Shown piece after piece: positions 44,180 to 54,664 of a DNA stretch of 64,000 bases. The translations under genes and the position numbers were made by a program. The notes under the pieces were generated by a model. The model was not told the origin of the DNA, ran no database searches, and was given only the letters and a program-made list of their open reading frames with translations. Origin of the DNA: Epiperipatus broadwayi (lineage: Eukaryota; Onychophora; Udeonychophora; Euonychophora; Peripatidae); the NCBI GenBank assembly GCA_028023455.1, contig JAQFVV010000021.1:7716853-7780852 (forward strand). The letters run 5' to 3'. Each line of letters begins with the position of its first letter. Positions within the stretch are counted from its first letter, which is position 1.

Positions 44180-44938
44180 TAATTTGTATGTGTTATTAAT
44201 AAGTAATTAAACTACACCCTGGCTGCCATGTTCAAATAACTCTATAAAGGAACAAAATGGTTGTTTCTTATGACATTTTAGATTCTTTTATAGATGGTTA
44301 ACTAGAACTAGAAAGCCAAAGAAATGATTTTACATCAGCCTAAATATTTGATGCAAAATGATTATGGAGTGACTTAAAGTAGAATTCCATTCATTTTTAA
44401 GACTTTTTATTCAAATAGATAAGAAGCAAACATAATGATAAATAATAGTTGTACTGAATAAGTGTTACTTTAAAAATGAATGATGTATCTCTACTCTATA
44501 AACTTAATTATCAACTATTTCCAGATGAGTTTGCATTAAATAGTTAGGTTGATTTAAGGTACACTCCTCTGACTGTTGTATTTTTACTGAACCTCCATTA
44601 AAAATGTGAAATGCAGGAAATAATGACCACTTTGTTATTGGGAATAATCAGTGAATACAATAGGAGAAGACAGTTCACGTATTTGTTAAATATGCTTAGA
44701 AAAAACACACTCTTACCTATGTCTTTATCATTTATTCACTATTTAATTTACACATGCCAAACATTATGTATTAACAACTTTGATATCAACTATATCAGAT
44801 AAATATGTTAATGATTATTACTAACCATTCACTCTTCAGACTGCTGTCTTAACATCTGATTGGCTGTCTGAGAAGCAACAGTAGGTGCATGCAAGAGACA
44901 GGCAACCTCTCAATTTATTACTAAATTACAGATTGTTG

Positions 44939-44981
<43 letters not shown>

Positions 44982-44994
44982 TATATATAATTTA

Positions 44995-45032
<38 letters not shown>

Positions 45033-45535
45033 TTATTCTCATGAACTTTTAATGTAAATACTGATAATTTTAATGGAAATTCTAAGACTTAATTTTCAGA
45101 TTAAATATCTCATCCAAAACTATAGGTTGAACTTGTTATCATAGGATTTTGAATGATTTTATTTCTCAGATGATAGATTTAACCATTTTTTTATTCAAGT
45201 GCAAGTGAACAGAAATATCAATAAAAAGCATTGAAGTTGAAATGCTTGTTCTCTTGAGACATTTTCTAATTATTTTTTAAATTCAGAAATTCATTTATAT
45301 TTAATTCTGATATTTTATTTTAAAAATATTTAAAGATCAAAGAAAAATCAAAAATATGGTAACTTGGAAAAATTAAATCTCACCTTGATAAGTGCCATTT
45401 TTGTTATCAGATTTTCATGGACTTTGTGAGTTTACATCGAGAAAATGTTTTGATTGATTAAAGAAGTATGTACTCTTAATCTTCTCCTTTACTTTCTTTG
45501 CATTTTTTCATATATTCATATATATTGCTTATATT
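44180..45535. other. AT-rich stretch with (AT)n, no gene seen
   Basis: Contains two long AT arrays (44941-44978 and 45001-45026). The 63-codon frame at 44611-44802 is not recognised. Confidence 0.5.
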
Positions 45536-45540
45536 TTATA

Positions 45541-45702
45541 TACACTTTAATGTAAAAAATTTTTAATAAAATTTCTTTATTTTCCTGACAGTTTCAACTA
45601 TACAGCAATCTTCATCAGAGCTTTTTCAAACTTCTTCTGCTTTTTAAATAAAATAGAAAAAAATAAAGAAGTTCTATTTAAAAAAATTTGCATTAAAGTG
45701 TA
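45541..45702. repeat. Foldback repeat with CTGATGAAG...GAAAC motif
   Basis: The ends tacactttaatg and cattaaagtgta and the neighbouring A/T blocks are inverted. On the minus strand, near 45632-45570, it reads gctCTGATGAAGATTGCTGT, then atagttGAAACTGTC. This is hammerhead-like (CUGAUGA, weak hairpin, GAAA, GUC), but stem III would have a one-base loop and stem I is poor. I treat it as a relative of the CTGAAGAAG foldbacks rather than a ribozyme. Confidence 0.55.
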
Positions 45703-45712
45703 TTTGATTGAT

Positions 45713-46665
45713 TAAAATGAGACTGTCACCTGTGATAAGTTAACTATATTTTTACAATGCAACTGTTCACTTATAATATCAGGCATACAATAGACTCAGG
45801 CCCTGCTATAAGCATGGTCACTAGGAGTTGATATACATATATGAATATGCTCTGAGCTTAAGTGATTCACTTAAGCTTTCAAAACTCTTACTGGTGGGTG
45901 AGTGCATGAAGATTTACAAGTTACAAAACAGGGCATGATTGGAGGTAGTTTCCTTCCTATTATTTACATATTTTTCAGCACTTAATAATAATAGTAGATT
46001 TACATTTATTCATAATTAATATACATCTAACCATAGTTGATTAAAAAGACAGTTGTCTTTCTCCTGAGATAGCTTAATTAAATTTCTACAATTTATTTGT
46101 TGATTATAACAAAAAGCATATAGTAGACTCAAGCCCTTATATGAACATGGTCAATGAGAGTTGGTGTATATTTGAATATGCTCTAAGCATGATTCACTTC
46201 AAATTTTAAAACTCTTACTTGTGGGTGATGGAGATTTATAACAGTTACAAATGGTGCATGATCAAGGTTGATATATTTCCTAGAGTCTTCAATGCTTAAT
46301 AATAATATCAGATTTACATTTATTCATATTTAATATATGTCTAATCACAGATGGTTAAAAATGGCACTGTCTTATTCCTATAATAGATTAACTATTTGTA
46401 AAATTCAATTGCAGTTATAACATCAGGCATGTAATAGACTCAGACTCTGATATGAGCAAGGTCTGCAAGAGTTGATGTATATATGAATTCATTCTAAATG
46501 ATTCATTTAAGGTTTTAAAACTCTTACTGGCAGGTGAATGTGTGGAGATTTATGACGGTTACCAAAAAGCACATCACCAGAGGTTGATTTTCTTCTTAAT
46601 AGTTACAAAATTTTCAGAACTTAATAATAATAGCAGATTTACATATATTATTTTCTTAACATAAA
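45713..46665 (+). repeat. Three-unit tandem repeat, about 310-333-bp period
   Basis: Three diverged units in a row with atagactca anchors near 45791, 46124 and 46435. Each has, in order, a gatatgagcatggtc-like block, a gagttg(a/g)t block, a ttttaaaactcttactgg block, a gtgatggagatttat block, a cttaataataatagcagatt block and acattta..ttaatata. Unit-to-unit identity is roughly 75-80%. No frame stays open. Possibly a small satellite, or a tandem-type element such as an inactive retrozyme; no CTGATGA..GAAA core was found in it. Confidence 0.8.
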
Positions 46666-46669
46666 CAAT

Positions 46670-47985
46670 ATTATTGTACATGTTAGTTCCTATATAGTTC
46701 ATTTTTCAATAGAAGCCATTGTTTCATTCATATTGCAACAATACTACTTCTCAGCATTTCTTTGCAAGATAACATTTTAACAGTAATGAATCTATAATTT
46801 AGTTTTTATCTTTACTTCTAGATGGCAGGTTCAGATTTGAAAATATATTTTTTATATTAAGTTGACAATGGAAAAAGTTATGCTTTTATTTATTTTTAAA
46901 GCAAATTCGTTTGTTTTAAATATATTTTTATTTTCGTGAATGAGATTTTAAATAATAAATATGCAATAAATTTTAATTTTGAAATTTCTAGTGTTTTTTG
47001 AAACAATACTTTTTTAAACATCATCCTTTTGAGATTTTTAAATTACTTTTATTATTTATAATAATTATACTAAAAAGTAGTTTTTATCTGAAGGTTTGGG
47101 GGTGATGGCAATTAAATATTATTATTTGTTGAACTATTTTTATCTTTCGGATATTAAGAACTGAAAGTTTTTAGAAAAATTTTAAATTTTATTTAAACTT
47201 TGAAATACGTTGACTGTTAGCAGGAAAGAAAGATTCTTAATATTAGACACGGAAATAATCCACCAAATAATTAATGCTAAAAATAATTTAATTTTGCTAT
47301 ATAATCTATTTAAACCAAAAACTATACATGGAAATTAGTCACACATTTAAAATTTCTACATAATTACGTTTAATGTTCTAAATACAGATTGAAGATGTTA
47401 ATTTGTGGATTTTTAGTAATGTCCTAGTGCTTAATATGGATGAAAATACAAAAAAAAAAAGATGGAAATAAGATGGATAAATAAAATACAGTATTAAAAA
47501 ATAGGATAAATAAGAGATAAAATTATTCTGTAATAAATGAAAATAAAAATTAAATGGGGGGGGGGGTAGCAATGTTAACTAAAGCATGAATAAACGAAAT
47601 CATAAATTTTAAATCTCTTGTGAAAATAAATATTGAAAATTAGAATTATTAGATTTAAGTTTATTAATTTACTCTTATCTTATAAATTTTTAGAAGTGCA
47701 TAATAGTTTATATGGTGTTGTCTGTATTTTTTGATGATTATTTGTTTATTTTTGAAATAAATAAAAATCCAAATATAAAATTATATGTTTAATATATAGG
47801 TTAATGAGCCTTGAAATTAATATAACTTTGAAGAGATTTCAGTTTCAATCATTGTATGTGGTACATTTTCTACTATAAATGCCACATTTATGTTGAAAAG
47901 TCATTCTGCAACAAGAATCACCTTATCATTTGTCATAAAACATGATAAACAATGTATGAAAATATAATACCTTCTGATTTATACT
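46670..47985. other. AT-rich stretch, no gene seen
   Basis: Includes a poly-G run (gggggggggg) near 47560. No gene, RNA or shared repeat noticed. Confidence 0.5.
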
Positions 47986-47989
47986 TATG

Positions 47990-48490
47990 GTGCAATGTAA
48001 ATATAGAGAAATTTGAACACAGACTTTCAAGCACCCTCCAACTCTCCACCCTATCTTACACTACTGATACACATAACCACACACACCCCTCTTCTATGTA
48101 TTTAAATGGATAAGGTCCTATACAAGAGGGATTGGAGTGCCTTGAGGTCAACATAGGCATGGCAATAAAATTGGCATCAGCATGGGATTTGGGCTTTCCA
48201 TCATCAGATTTTCAATGGTATGGATGGCTGAAGAGTTGGAGTAATTTGAAGCCTGTCCATTAAAGCATGAATATTTGCTATATTAATATAAACTGAGCAT
48301 TGATTATATATATGTGTGTGTGTGTGTGATGATAATGTGGACCAACTGATGTGCTGGTTCAGCATGAAATACATATATTGGTGATTATTTATCTTTTCTA
48401 CCTGTGTGTAGTCATGCATATCAATGATGTGAGATAATGTGGATAGTTGAAGGGTATTTGAAAGTCTGTATTCAAATCCCCTATATTTTC
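47990..48490 (+). mobile_element. Hammerhead repeat group B, single unit with inverted end
   Basis: 47990-48075 is an inverted copy of the unit end (ttgaacacagactttcaagc, then ctccaccctatct). It is followed from about 48095 by a full plus-strand unit: taaatggataaggtcctata, tttccatcatcagattttca, ribozyme at 48332-48388, and a final aaagtctgtattcaaatccc. The architecture is the same as at 40668. The terminal attcaaatccc is a B-box-like motif. Confidence 0.8.
48332..48388 (+). ncRNA. Hammerhead ribozyme motif, group B, decayed core
   Basis: Stem I (ACCAA/TTGGT plus TAAT/ATTA), stem II TGCTGGTTCAGCA and GAAATACATATA are present. CTGATG runs straight into TGCTGG, so the last A of CUGAUGA is missing and the motif should be inactive. 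A (TG)n run directly precedes it. Confidence 0.65.
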
Positions 48491-48965
48491 AATTAAACTC
48501 CAGATATATGAAGTATTCCTGTATTTCTAATCTTATAGTATAATGGTAAATAACTTGGTATCAAAATGGAAAGTTAGTTGCTGTTATTAGTTTCAACTTC
48601 TAACTTTGGAACAAGAAAGCAGCATTATTTTTTCTCAGAATCATGCTAGATCCTGATTTAGTCATTGTTTAATTTTTTTTAACTGAATTTATATGTACTT
48701 GATTTCTGCACTATGTTAGAGAACAAATACCAGAACACCTATGACCATATATCAGAAGTTGTAAAAACATATTAGCTGGAGCAATAATTGATCACCCAAA
48801 CCAGATGGAGCTAAAAGTCTTTGGTTTTTTAGATGTAGACTGCTCTATGAAATGGTATTTGCATTGATTGTTGGCAATGTTTTAAGACATTGTTGAAAGA
48901 AATTATTCCTGAGATCAAGACTAGAGTATAGAGCTATATTAAAACGAATAATTATGCATGATAAT
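48490..48965. other. No recognised gene
   Basis: AT-rich; no supported feature. Confidence 0.45.
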
Positions 48966-48969
48966 TTGA

Positions 48970-49345
48970 GTGAACATCTTTTCAAATGCATTTCATCATC
49001 ATCATCAACAACCATTATATGTATTTCATCATCATCATCAACAACCATTATCAGTCCACTACAGGATGAAAGTCTCCCCAAATTCAATCCGTCTTCTCCA
49101 ATCCTTAGCTCCTCTTTTTCACATCACTCCTGCACACTTTCTTATTTCATCCATATATCTCACATGTGGTTTCTTTCTGGGTCTTTTACAATCTCTTGGA
49201 ATCCCATTTAACATTTTAATTGACCATCTATTATCATCTCTTCTAGCAATGTGTCCAGCCCAACTCCACTTCAGTCTTTTAAAGTTTTCAATGAGGTCAG
49301 TAACATCTGTTTGTTCTTTTATCATATATTGCATAAATACATTTA
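48970..49345 (-). mobile_element. Non-LTR retrotransposon 3' end (RT C-terminus, ATG tail)
   Basis: Minus-strand translation from 49334 reads DVTDLIENFKRLKWSWAGHI, ARRDDNRW, then RDCKRPRKKPHVRYMDEIRK and a frameshifted WRRR-like/FGETFIL end. This is the classic C-terminal domain of endonuclease/RT-type non-LTR elements. The 3' terminus is a ATG-type repeat (gatgatgatgatgaaa), and the last 30 bases are duplicated (two tcatcatcatcaacaaccat blocks, 48990-49050). It is 5' truncated like the copies at 35.3 and 31.1 kb. Confidence 0.88.
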
Positions 49346-49349
49346 CATC

Positions 49350-49765
49350 TTATTATATGCTTAATAAAAGACAAAAATGTTTTCAACTATTTATTTACGT
49401 AAATAATAATTGTTAACCTTTAGCTTATGTATTGTAATGTAAAATACCTTTTCTATAGTACAAATCCAAAGTTTTTGCTTAGGAACTTTGTAAGAAATAA
49501 TTTGTGCAAATATAATTTGGAAATATGCTACCAAGAGTAATTCGTTTTATACTTCTCTAATGAAGAAGGCATATAGCTTTATTGCTCAAGGGTTTATAAG
49601 AAGTGTGAGTGCCAGATTTGATTCTGGTACTTCTTGATCCAAAATTTTGATACTCTACCAATTGTTCAAAAACTTGCAGGACTTTATACTTCTCTAAAAT
49701 CCATGTAATGTTAGCTTCAATTAGTAATTAGATCTTAGATGATAGAAGATGGTGCTAGAAAAGAG
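49350..49765. other. tRNA-like segment in AT-rich sequence
   Basis: At 49563-49635 a 73-base stretch has complementary ends (aagaagg / acttctt, 6 of 7) and a strong hairpin gtgccaga/tctggtac around tttgat. This recalls a tRNA-derived SINE head, but the T loop is one base short and no D or anticodon arm forms well. Nothing else is seen here. Confidence 0.25.
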
Positions 49766-49769
49766 TAAA

Positions 49770-50600
49770 GAGAAGCAAAATGAAAATTTTTGGTAAATTA
49801 CAGTTTATGGATAATAAGAGAATAGCCAAATTACTAAAGTTATGAGTAAAGGGCAGGCAACAAGATGGGTGATAAAGATAATATGATATGCAGAAGATTT
49901 GAATAAAGAATTTATGTTGGTATACTTATACAAAAGATGGGATGATTGTGTTAGGAGAATTGTTGAGTGATATAGTGGCAAGGAATTGGAGAGAAGAATA
50001 TGTGCATTAATAAAGAATAGGGAGTTGGAGAACTAGTATGGAGACTAAAAAGAGTTTAAATATATATATAGATGTAAACATAATATTGAGTGTGAGTTAA
50101 TTTATGATAATAATAAGGCTCAAACAGGATCTTTAGCAATAAGGGGATATACACATAAATGAAAAAAATGTGGATGACTTAGTCTGCAAGTTGTGTAAGG
50201 AAGGCATAGAAAATATTAGTCATCTGTTAATTGAATGTAAATGCCTGATAGAAGAAAGGATACAAATAATGAAGTTGTGGAAGAATAAATATAAACAAAG
50301 TGATTATACAGAAAATGTTCTTTTGTTTTTTATGCTGGGTTTGAGAAAATATAAAAAGGATTTAGATATAAAGACCATGGAGTTGACAAAGATTATGGTG
50401 TAGAAATGAGATGGAGCAGGATAGAGAAGAATATGGGAAAAACATAGGATAGGGAATGCAATGGGAAAATAAAGTGGCTAACAAGTTTCTCTGGCCATAT
50501 TGGCTGGAGATTCCTCACTCCGAAAAATAAGTCGCACTGCATCGCATCGCAGCATAAATTAAGAGTTAATAAGAATATCGTGTTGTTTTCATCAGAATTT
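49770..50600 (+). mobile_element. Non-LTR retrotransposon family L, 3' end
   Basis: Second copy of the element at 18.8-21.3 kb, opposite strand and truncated further. The plus strand encodes, with stops and frameshifts, an MDNKRIAKLL segment, a gaattggagagaagaatatg (WR) segment, VCKLCKEGIENISHLLIECK near 50180, then the tail WSRIEKNMGK. The noncoding end (tggctggagattcctcactc, then a cgcatcgcatcgcag tail) matches the 3' end near 18.82 kb in the other copy. Confidence 0.8.
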
Positions 50601-50639
50601 GCCAACTTAGAGAAACAGAATAAATGCCATATGATAATT

Positions 50640-51275
50640 GACTTGTTTAATAATCAAATCTATGAATTTTATTCTATTTTTCTTTTGTGTATTTTTAATG
50701 CTGCGAATTGTTAATTACAAAAGTTTTCTAGAAAGAAAAAAACAAGTAAGTATTTTCATTTATATCAAATAATTATTAGACTAATGTCTCTTTTGTATAA
50801 ACAAAGTATAAATATTTAAAAGACATTATTAAAACTGATTTATTGCAATCTGACATGCAAAGCTTTTACAAAAGCTATCAATTATAAACACGTACAGATA
50901 TATATATAAATAATTAACGTTTATATGTAGACGCATATAACATTGTATTAAACTTTTTTAATATGGAATTTTCATTTAGTTTTCGAAACTTTAAATTATC
51001 AATTAATTTCTTATTAAAATTCCAAGATTTCACTGCGAGGACAATAGATCAAATAAATAACCGATGTAGAAATTTAAAGATGAATTTACAAATTATATAT
51101 TAATCCTTTTTTTTTTAAAAAAAAATCCTTTAAAACTGACTCCCCCCCCCCACCCACCATTTATTGTAGAATTTATTAAATCTTCTCTTGGCTACAGAAA
51201 ATGTACTTCTCAATTTAAAATTTATATACCTATAAACATATTTGTTTTATTAGCTTGATTGTAAAGAGATTGTTT
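50640..51275. other. AT-rich stretch, no gene seen
   Basis: A/T-rich with a C run (ccccccccccaccc) near 51146. No supported feature. Confidence 0.5.
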
Positions 51276-51279
51276 GTTT

Positions 51280-51371
51280 AGGTCAGCGCGACTATCTTGC
51301 ACTTGCAGGCAGTTGCCCGAGTTGCGGGTTCGCGTCCCGGCCGATGCTATGACACTTAAAAAAAAAAAAGG
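51280..51371 (+). mobile_element. tRNA-derived SINE, subfamily 2, 5' truncated
   Basis: Begins at aggtcagcgcgactatcttg inside the D-arm region. It continues with cacttgcaggcag, B box gttgcgggttcgcgtccc, then ggccgatgctatgacactt and an A tail. It shares the tail and B box with subfamily 1 but has cacttgcaggcagttgccc in place of the caagcaagcagttggttgc region. Confidence 0.85.
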
Positions 51372-51499
51372 TTGTTAAAAAAAAGTTTATTTAACTTAAT
51401 TATATTACGAATTAAGATTTAATATATTAAAATAATCGAATGAATTATAGTTAAAGCTCATAAAAAAATTTGAGCACCAATTGAGAAAAGTTTCAATAC

Positions 51500-52175
51500 T
51501 GACATATGGCAGTTTCTGTCAAACTGTGAGGACAATATGAAGCATACTAGAAATTCATTGGAACTAGTTTTTATCTGTGGAACCATTACAGGTGAAGATT
51601 TTGGAAGATATGAACAGTTTGGAAAAATTCTAAGATCCTGGGGCAGGTCTTTACTTACAACAAATGATAGTGCTCCAATCAATGACCATCCAAAATAAAA
51701 GGGTGTTGTATCAAAGCTTTCAATAAATTTAAAGAAAAATGTATCCAGACGTTTTAAATTGCAATCTTTGCACTGCATTATTTATCAGCAGATACTTTCC
51801 CCCTAAATGACTGCAAATAAATAGGGCAATCAAGACTACAACATCTATTATGATCTTTATTTGATTCAAAGGCCTTTTTTATAGCAGTTGTTTCAATTTT
51901 TTAAAGATGGAATACAAATTTGTTGGTGATTTTACCAAAGAGTTTTAAAAAATCTTTTGTTTTTTTGCTTTTAATTAAAGGAGATGATATTGCCGTTAAA
52001 AATGAAAAATGTGGGTACTTCGTTATTTAATGGTCAGTCATGGATGCAGTATCTAGCATTCTTTTTACAGGATATTTGAATGATTTATAAGTCAAACTGC
52101 AGGGTAAAGATTATTTAATTACACACATGTATGATGCACTTTGTTTTACATGCAAACTGGATTTGATTTAAAATC
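51500..52175 (+). pseudogene. hAT transposase remnant (GTF2IRD2/ZBED-like clade)
   Basis: The plus strand carries a chain of diagnostic pieces in changing frames. FLSVEPLQ...LEDMNSLEKF resembles family ELLS.EPL.G.T.GEDIF. RSWGRSLLTTNDSAPIND resembles family W..L.S.TTDGAP.M. LHCIIYQQ resembles family HCIIHQE. Near 52110, VKLQGKDYLITHMYDAL resembles family LN..LQGK..LI.DMYD. The order and spacing match hAT transposases whose domesticated relatives include GTF2IRD2 and ZBED5. Frameshifts and stops make it a pseudogene. The largest open frame over it (51458-51778, minus) is an antisense artefact. Confidence 0.8.
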
Positions 52176-52282
52176 ATTTAGGAAAGAAAACAGTCAAAAC
52201 TCTTCATATAGTAGTGCCACTCAGTGGTAATCAATGAATGCCAGAAGGCTTGTGAATAAAATCCCTATCTAGTGCCCACTCA

Positions 52283-52341
52283 TCCAATATCTCCAGACTA
52301 GTTTCTAGCTTGTGGCTTTCATCAGTGAGCAGCCTTGGATC
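52283..52341 (-). ncRNA. Hammerhead ribozyme motif, group C
   Basis: On the minus strand: AUCCAA/UUGGAU outer stem I; inner stem I partly broken (UGCUCA/UGGAGA); core CUGAUGA; stem II AGC-CACAA-GCU; GAAA; C-UA-G stem III; cleavage triplet GUC. A/A replaces the G10.1-C11.1 pair, as in all group C copies. Confidence 0.72.
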
Positions 52342-52446
52342 TAAGAACACTGCACCTAGATCTTAGGATCTAATTAGTTAGCTAATAAGGTAAGGCTAGC
52401 AGCTGGAGGGTTGCATTAAATTTTAAGATCTATGTGCAATGCTCTC

Positions 52447-52507
52447 AGATCCAAGGCTCCTCACTGATGAAAGCCACAGATAGAAACTAGTCTGGAGATA
52501 TTGGATG
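52447..52507 (+). ncRNA. Hammerhead ribozyme motif, group C
   Basis: Plus strand: AUCCAA + UCCUCA against UGGAGA + UUGGAU (one C/A mismatch), core CUGAUGA, GAAACUAGUC intact. Stem II is damaged (aagccacagata). Confidence 0.7.
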
Positions 52508-52669
52508 AGTAGGCACTAGATAGGGATTTTATGCATAAGCCTTTTGGTATCCATTCATTACTCTGGATTGCACTGAGTGACACTACTATATGGAAAGTTT
52601 TGCCTGTTTTAATAATAGTTATGAGCAAGCATAAGAAATGGTGATCATGTGACATTTAGGAAATAATAT

Positions 52670-53200
52670 GCTCTAAATTATTTGGCTATTTGCTCATAGA
52701 TGAATAATAAGAATAAATATTTTATCTGTTTTCAGTGTTATCCCAAACTAGAAAAAGGTGAAGAAGAGTTTTGTAGATAATTTAAAGATTTTCAGATGCA
52801 GAAGCAATAAATTTTTCCAATTTTTACTGATCCTTTTTTGCCCTTAATTTTTTAAAAAGCTTTTGTTTGTAATAAAATTAAACTTACTGCTTTCTACAAT
52901 TATTCTATTCTCAAAAATAAATTCTGAAAAAATCTACTCCAAAATTATAAACTTATTTAGGTCTAAAATACATACAAGCAAAAATATTTGCAGCAAATAT
53001 TTGTGCAAATAATTATTCTCATGTTTAAAAGCTAACAAAACATCACACAAATCAAAGCTAACACACTCAATCTTTCTCAGTAGTTGCCATATATTCTTAA
53101 TCTTTGCTTCCAAGTTTTAGCAATATGAGTTTAATAAAAATAAATTATTAAAATCACACTTCTTCATTTTGCCATAATATCCTATAAATACAATTTATAA
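52670..53200. other. AT-rich stretch, no gene seen
   Basis: No supported feature. Confidence 0.45.
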
Positions 53201-53205
53201 AAACA

Positions 53206-53408
53206 ACTTTCAACACTTTTTAGCAAAAACTCTTTATTTGTACATATATACATACATCAATGTTTCAACTGTTCTGCAGTCTTCTTCAGAGCCAGTTTTT
53301 TAAAGAGATTAGTGAACTGGCTCTGAAGAAGACTGTAGAATAGTCAAAACGTAGGTGTATGTATATGTACAAATAAAGAGTTTTGCTAAAAAGTGTTTGA
53401 AGTGGTTT
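53206..53408. repeat. Foldback repeat I with CTGAAGAAG...GAAACG motif
   Basis: The arms (about 53206-53298 and 53316-53408) are close reverse complements with outer ends caacactttttagcaaaa. Each arm carries, toward the centre, ctctgaagaagactg(c/t)aga then a cagt/agtc-AAACG-type segment, and tttgtacatata outside. GACTG can pair with CAGTT in one arm. This resembles 45541-45702 and 25047-25110. Confidence 0.8.
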
Positions 53409-53674
53409 GGATAAATTGTAAAAATAAATTATAATCAAAAAAGATTATTTATTTTTCAAATTGTGGTAGTTATTATACTACTATTTTATATATCTTGTAA
53501 TAACTTAGAATAAATTAAATTTTCAACATTAGTTTACTTAACTAAAACACATGCTTATTATATACCTGTGTCTATATATGTAATATATAGGGTATATGAG
53601 CACAGACTTTCACACCACTCCCCACTCTATCTCATAACACTGATACCCTTGAACACATATATGTTGAAAAGGTA

Positions 53675-53734
53675 AATAATCACCAATATATGTATTTCTT
53701 GCGAAACCAGCAGTCATCAGTTGGTCCAGATTAC
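53675..53734 (-). ncRNA. Hammerhead ribozyme motif, group B
   Basis: On the minus strand: stem I TAATC, loop TGG, ACCAA against TTGGT, GATTA; core CTGATGA; stem II TGC-TGGTTTC-GCA; GAAA; stem III U-ACAU-A with AUA cleavage triplet. The 10.1/11.1 position is C/A. Confidence 0.78.
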
Positions 53735-54019
53735 CATCTCCACACATATATGCTATAAGTGCTCAGATATATATTAAGATAGCCAATCTTTATAATTTAA
53801 TAGACAGGCTTCAGTCTACTCCACACTCCAACTCTTCAACCATCCATCCAATTGAAAATCTGATGATGGAATGCTCAAAGGTCACCCATCATCAGATTTT
53901 CAATTGGATGGATGGTTGAAGAGTTGGAGAGTGGAGTAGATTGAAGCCTGTCCATTAAAGTATAAAGATTGGCTACGTTAATATATATCTGAGCACTTAT
54001 AGCATATAAGTGTGGAGAT

Positions 54020-54078
54020 GGTAATCTGAACCAACTGATGATTGCTGGTTTAGCATGAAATACATATATTGGTGATTA
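54020..54078 (+). ncRNA. Hammerhead ribozyme motif, group B, best copy
   Basis: Plus strand: outer stem I TAATC/GATTA, an unpaired TGA, inner stem I ACCAA/TTGGT, core CTGATGA (54035-54041), stem II TGCT-GGTTT-AGCA, GAAA, U-ACAU-A stem III and AUA cleavage site before TTGGT. All five elements of a minimal type I hammerhead are present; only the 10.1/11.1 pair is U/U instead of G-C. Confidence 0.82.
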
Positions 54079-54222
54079 TTTATCTTTTCAACATATATGT
54101 GTTCAAGGGTATCAGTGTTATGAGATAGAGTGAAGAGTGGTGGGTCATGTGAAAGTCTGTGCTCATATACCCTATATATTACATATATAGACACAGGTAT
54201 ATAATAAGCCTGTGTTTCAGTT

Positions 54223-54660
54223 ATTTAGATAGTAGAGATGTCTGCCCATCCCTTGTATATGTATTGGATGGATTGTGTCCTGTACATGAGGGGTCAGATT
54301 GACCTTGGGTCAACATGGGTGTGACAAGAATCTCAGCCTCAGGGTGGCCTTTGAGCATTCTATCATTAGATTTTCAATTGGATGGATGGTTGAAGAGTTG
54401 GAGTATGGAGTGGATTGAAGCCTGTCCATTAAAGTATAAAGATTGGCTATTTTAATATATATCTGATCACTTATAGCATATATGTGTGGAGATGGTAATC
54501 TGGACCAACGGATGATTGCTGGTTTAGCATGAAATATGTATATTGGTGATTATTTATCTTTTCAACATGTATGTGTTCAAGTGTATCAGTGTTATGAGAT
54601 AGAGTGGTGAGTCGTGGGTCGTGTGAAAGTCTGTGCTCATATACCCTATATGGTAATTTA
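54223..54660 (+). mobile_element. Hammerhead repeat group B, third unit in tandem
   Basis: Complete plus-strand unit: tgtctgcccatcccttgtat, tcctgtacatgaggggtcag, caacatgggtgtgacaagaa, ggatggatggttgaagagtt, ribozyme region, gtgttatgagatagagtgg and tgctcataccc-like end, where it stops at atggtaatttac. The ribozyme core is mutated to CGGATGA (54509-54515). Spacing to the previous core is 474 bp, which gives the true unit length. Confidence 0.85.
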
Positions 54661-54664
54661 CAGT

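Larger units (their letters stand above)
52195..52670. mobile_element. Hammerhead foldback element, group C
   Basis: The left end is tcaaaactcttcatatagta, with caatgaatgccagaaggctt, minus-strand ribozyme and cttaggatct. A short centre of about 30 bp around taaggtaaggctagc follows. The right arm repeats all blocks inverted and ends ctactatatggaaagttttg, then the outer motif atggtgatcatgtgacattt. The arms are about 185 bp. It abuts the hAT remnant. Confidence 0.88.
53540..54222. mobile_element. Hammerhead repeat group B, 680-bp palindrome
   Basis: Two group B units joined head to head. The left arm (53540-53869) and right arm (53886-54222) are reverse complements over about 330 bp with few differences. 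They run from the tctatatatgtaatatatag outer end to the gattttcaatt..catcatc inner end, with a 16-base spacer (53870-53885). Each arm carries a ribozyme (53675-53734 minus, 54020-54078 plus). A third, head-to-tail unit follows at 54223-54660. Confidence 0.92.

Noticed and set aside
45541-45702. Calling a full hammerhead at the CTGATGAAG...GAAACTGTC motif
   Set aside because: Stem III would have a one-base loop and stem I pairs poorly, so only a hammerhead-like label is justified.
45713-46665. Hammerhead ribozyme in the three-unit tandem repeat
   Set aside because: No unit contains a CTGANGA followed by GAAA at suitable spacing on either strand in my reading.
48954-49416. Longest plus-strand open frame, 148 codons (48970-49416)
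   Set aside because: It is antisense to the RT C-terminus of a truncated non-LTR element, which gives the convincing protein on the minus strand.
49563-49635. 73-base tRNA-like sequence
   Set aside because: Acceptor-like ends and a hairpin exist, but D and anticodon arms do not form and the T loop is short. At best it is an old SINE head.
51458-51778. 106-codon minus-strand frame
   Set aside because: The plus strand over the same bases carries the ordered hAT transposase pieces, so the minus frame is a shadow.
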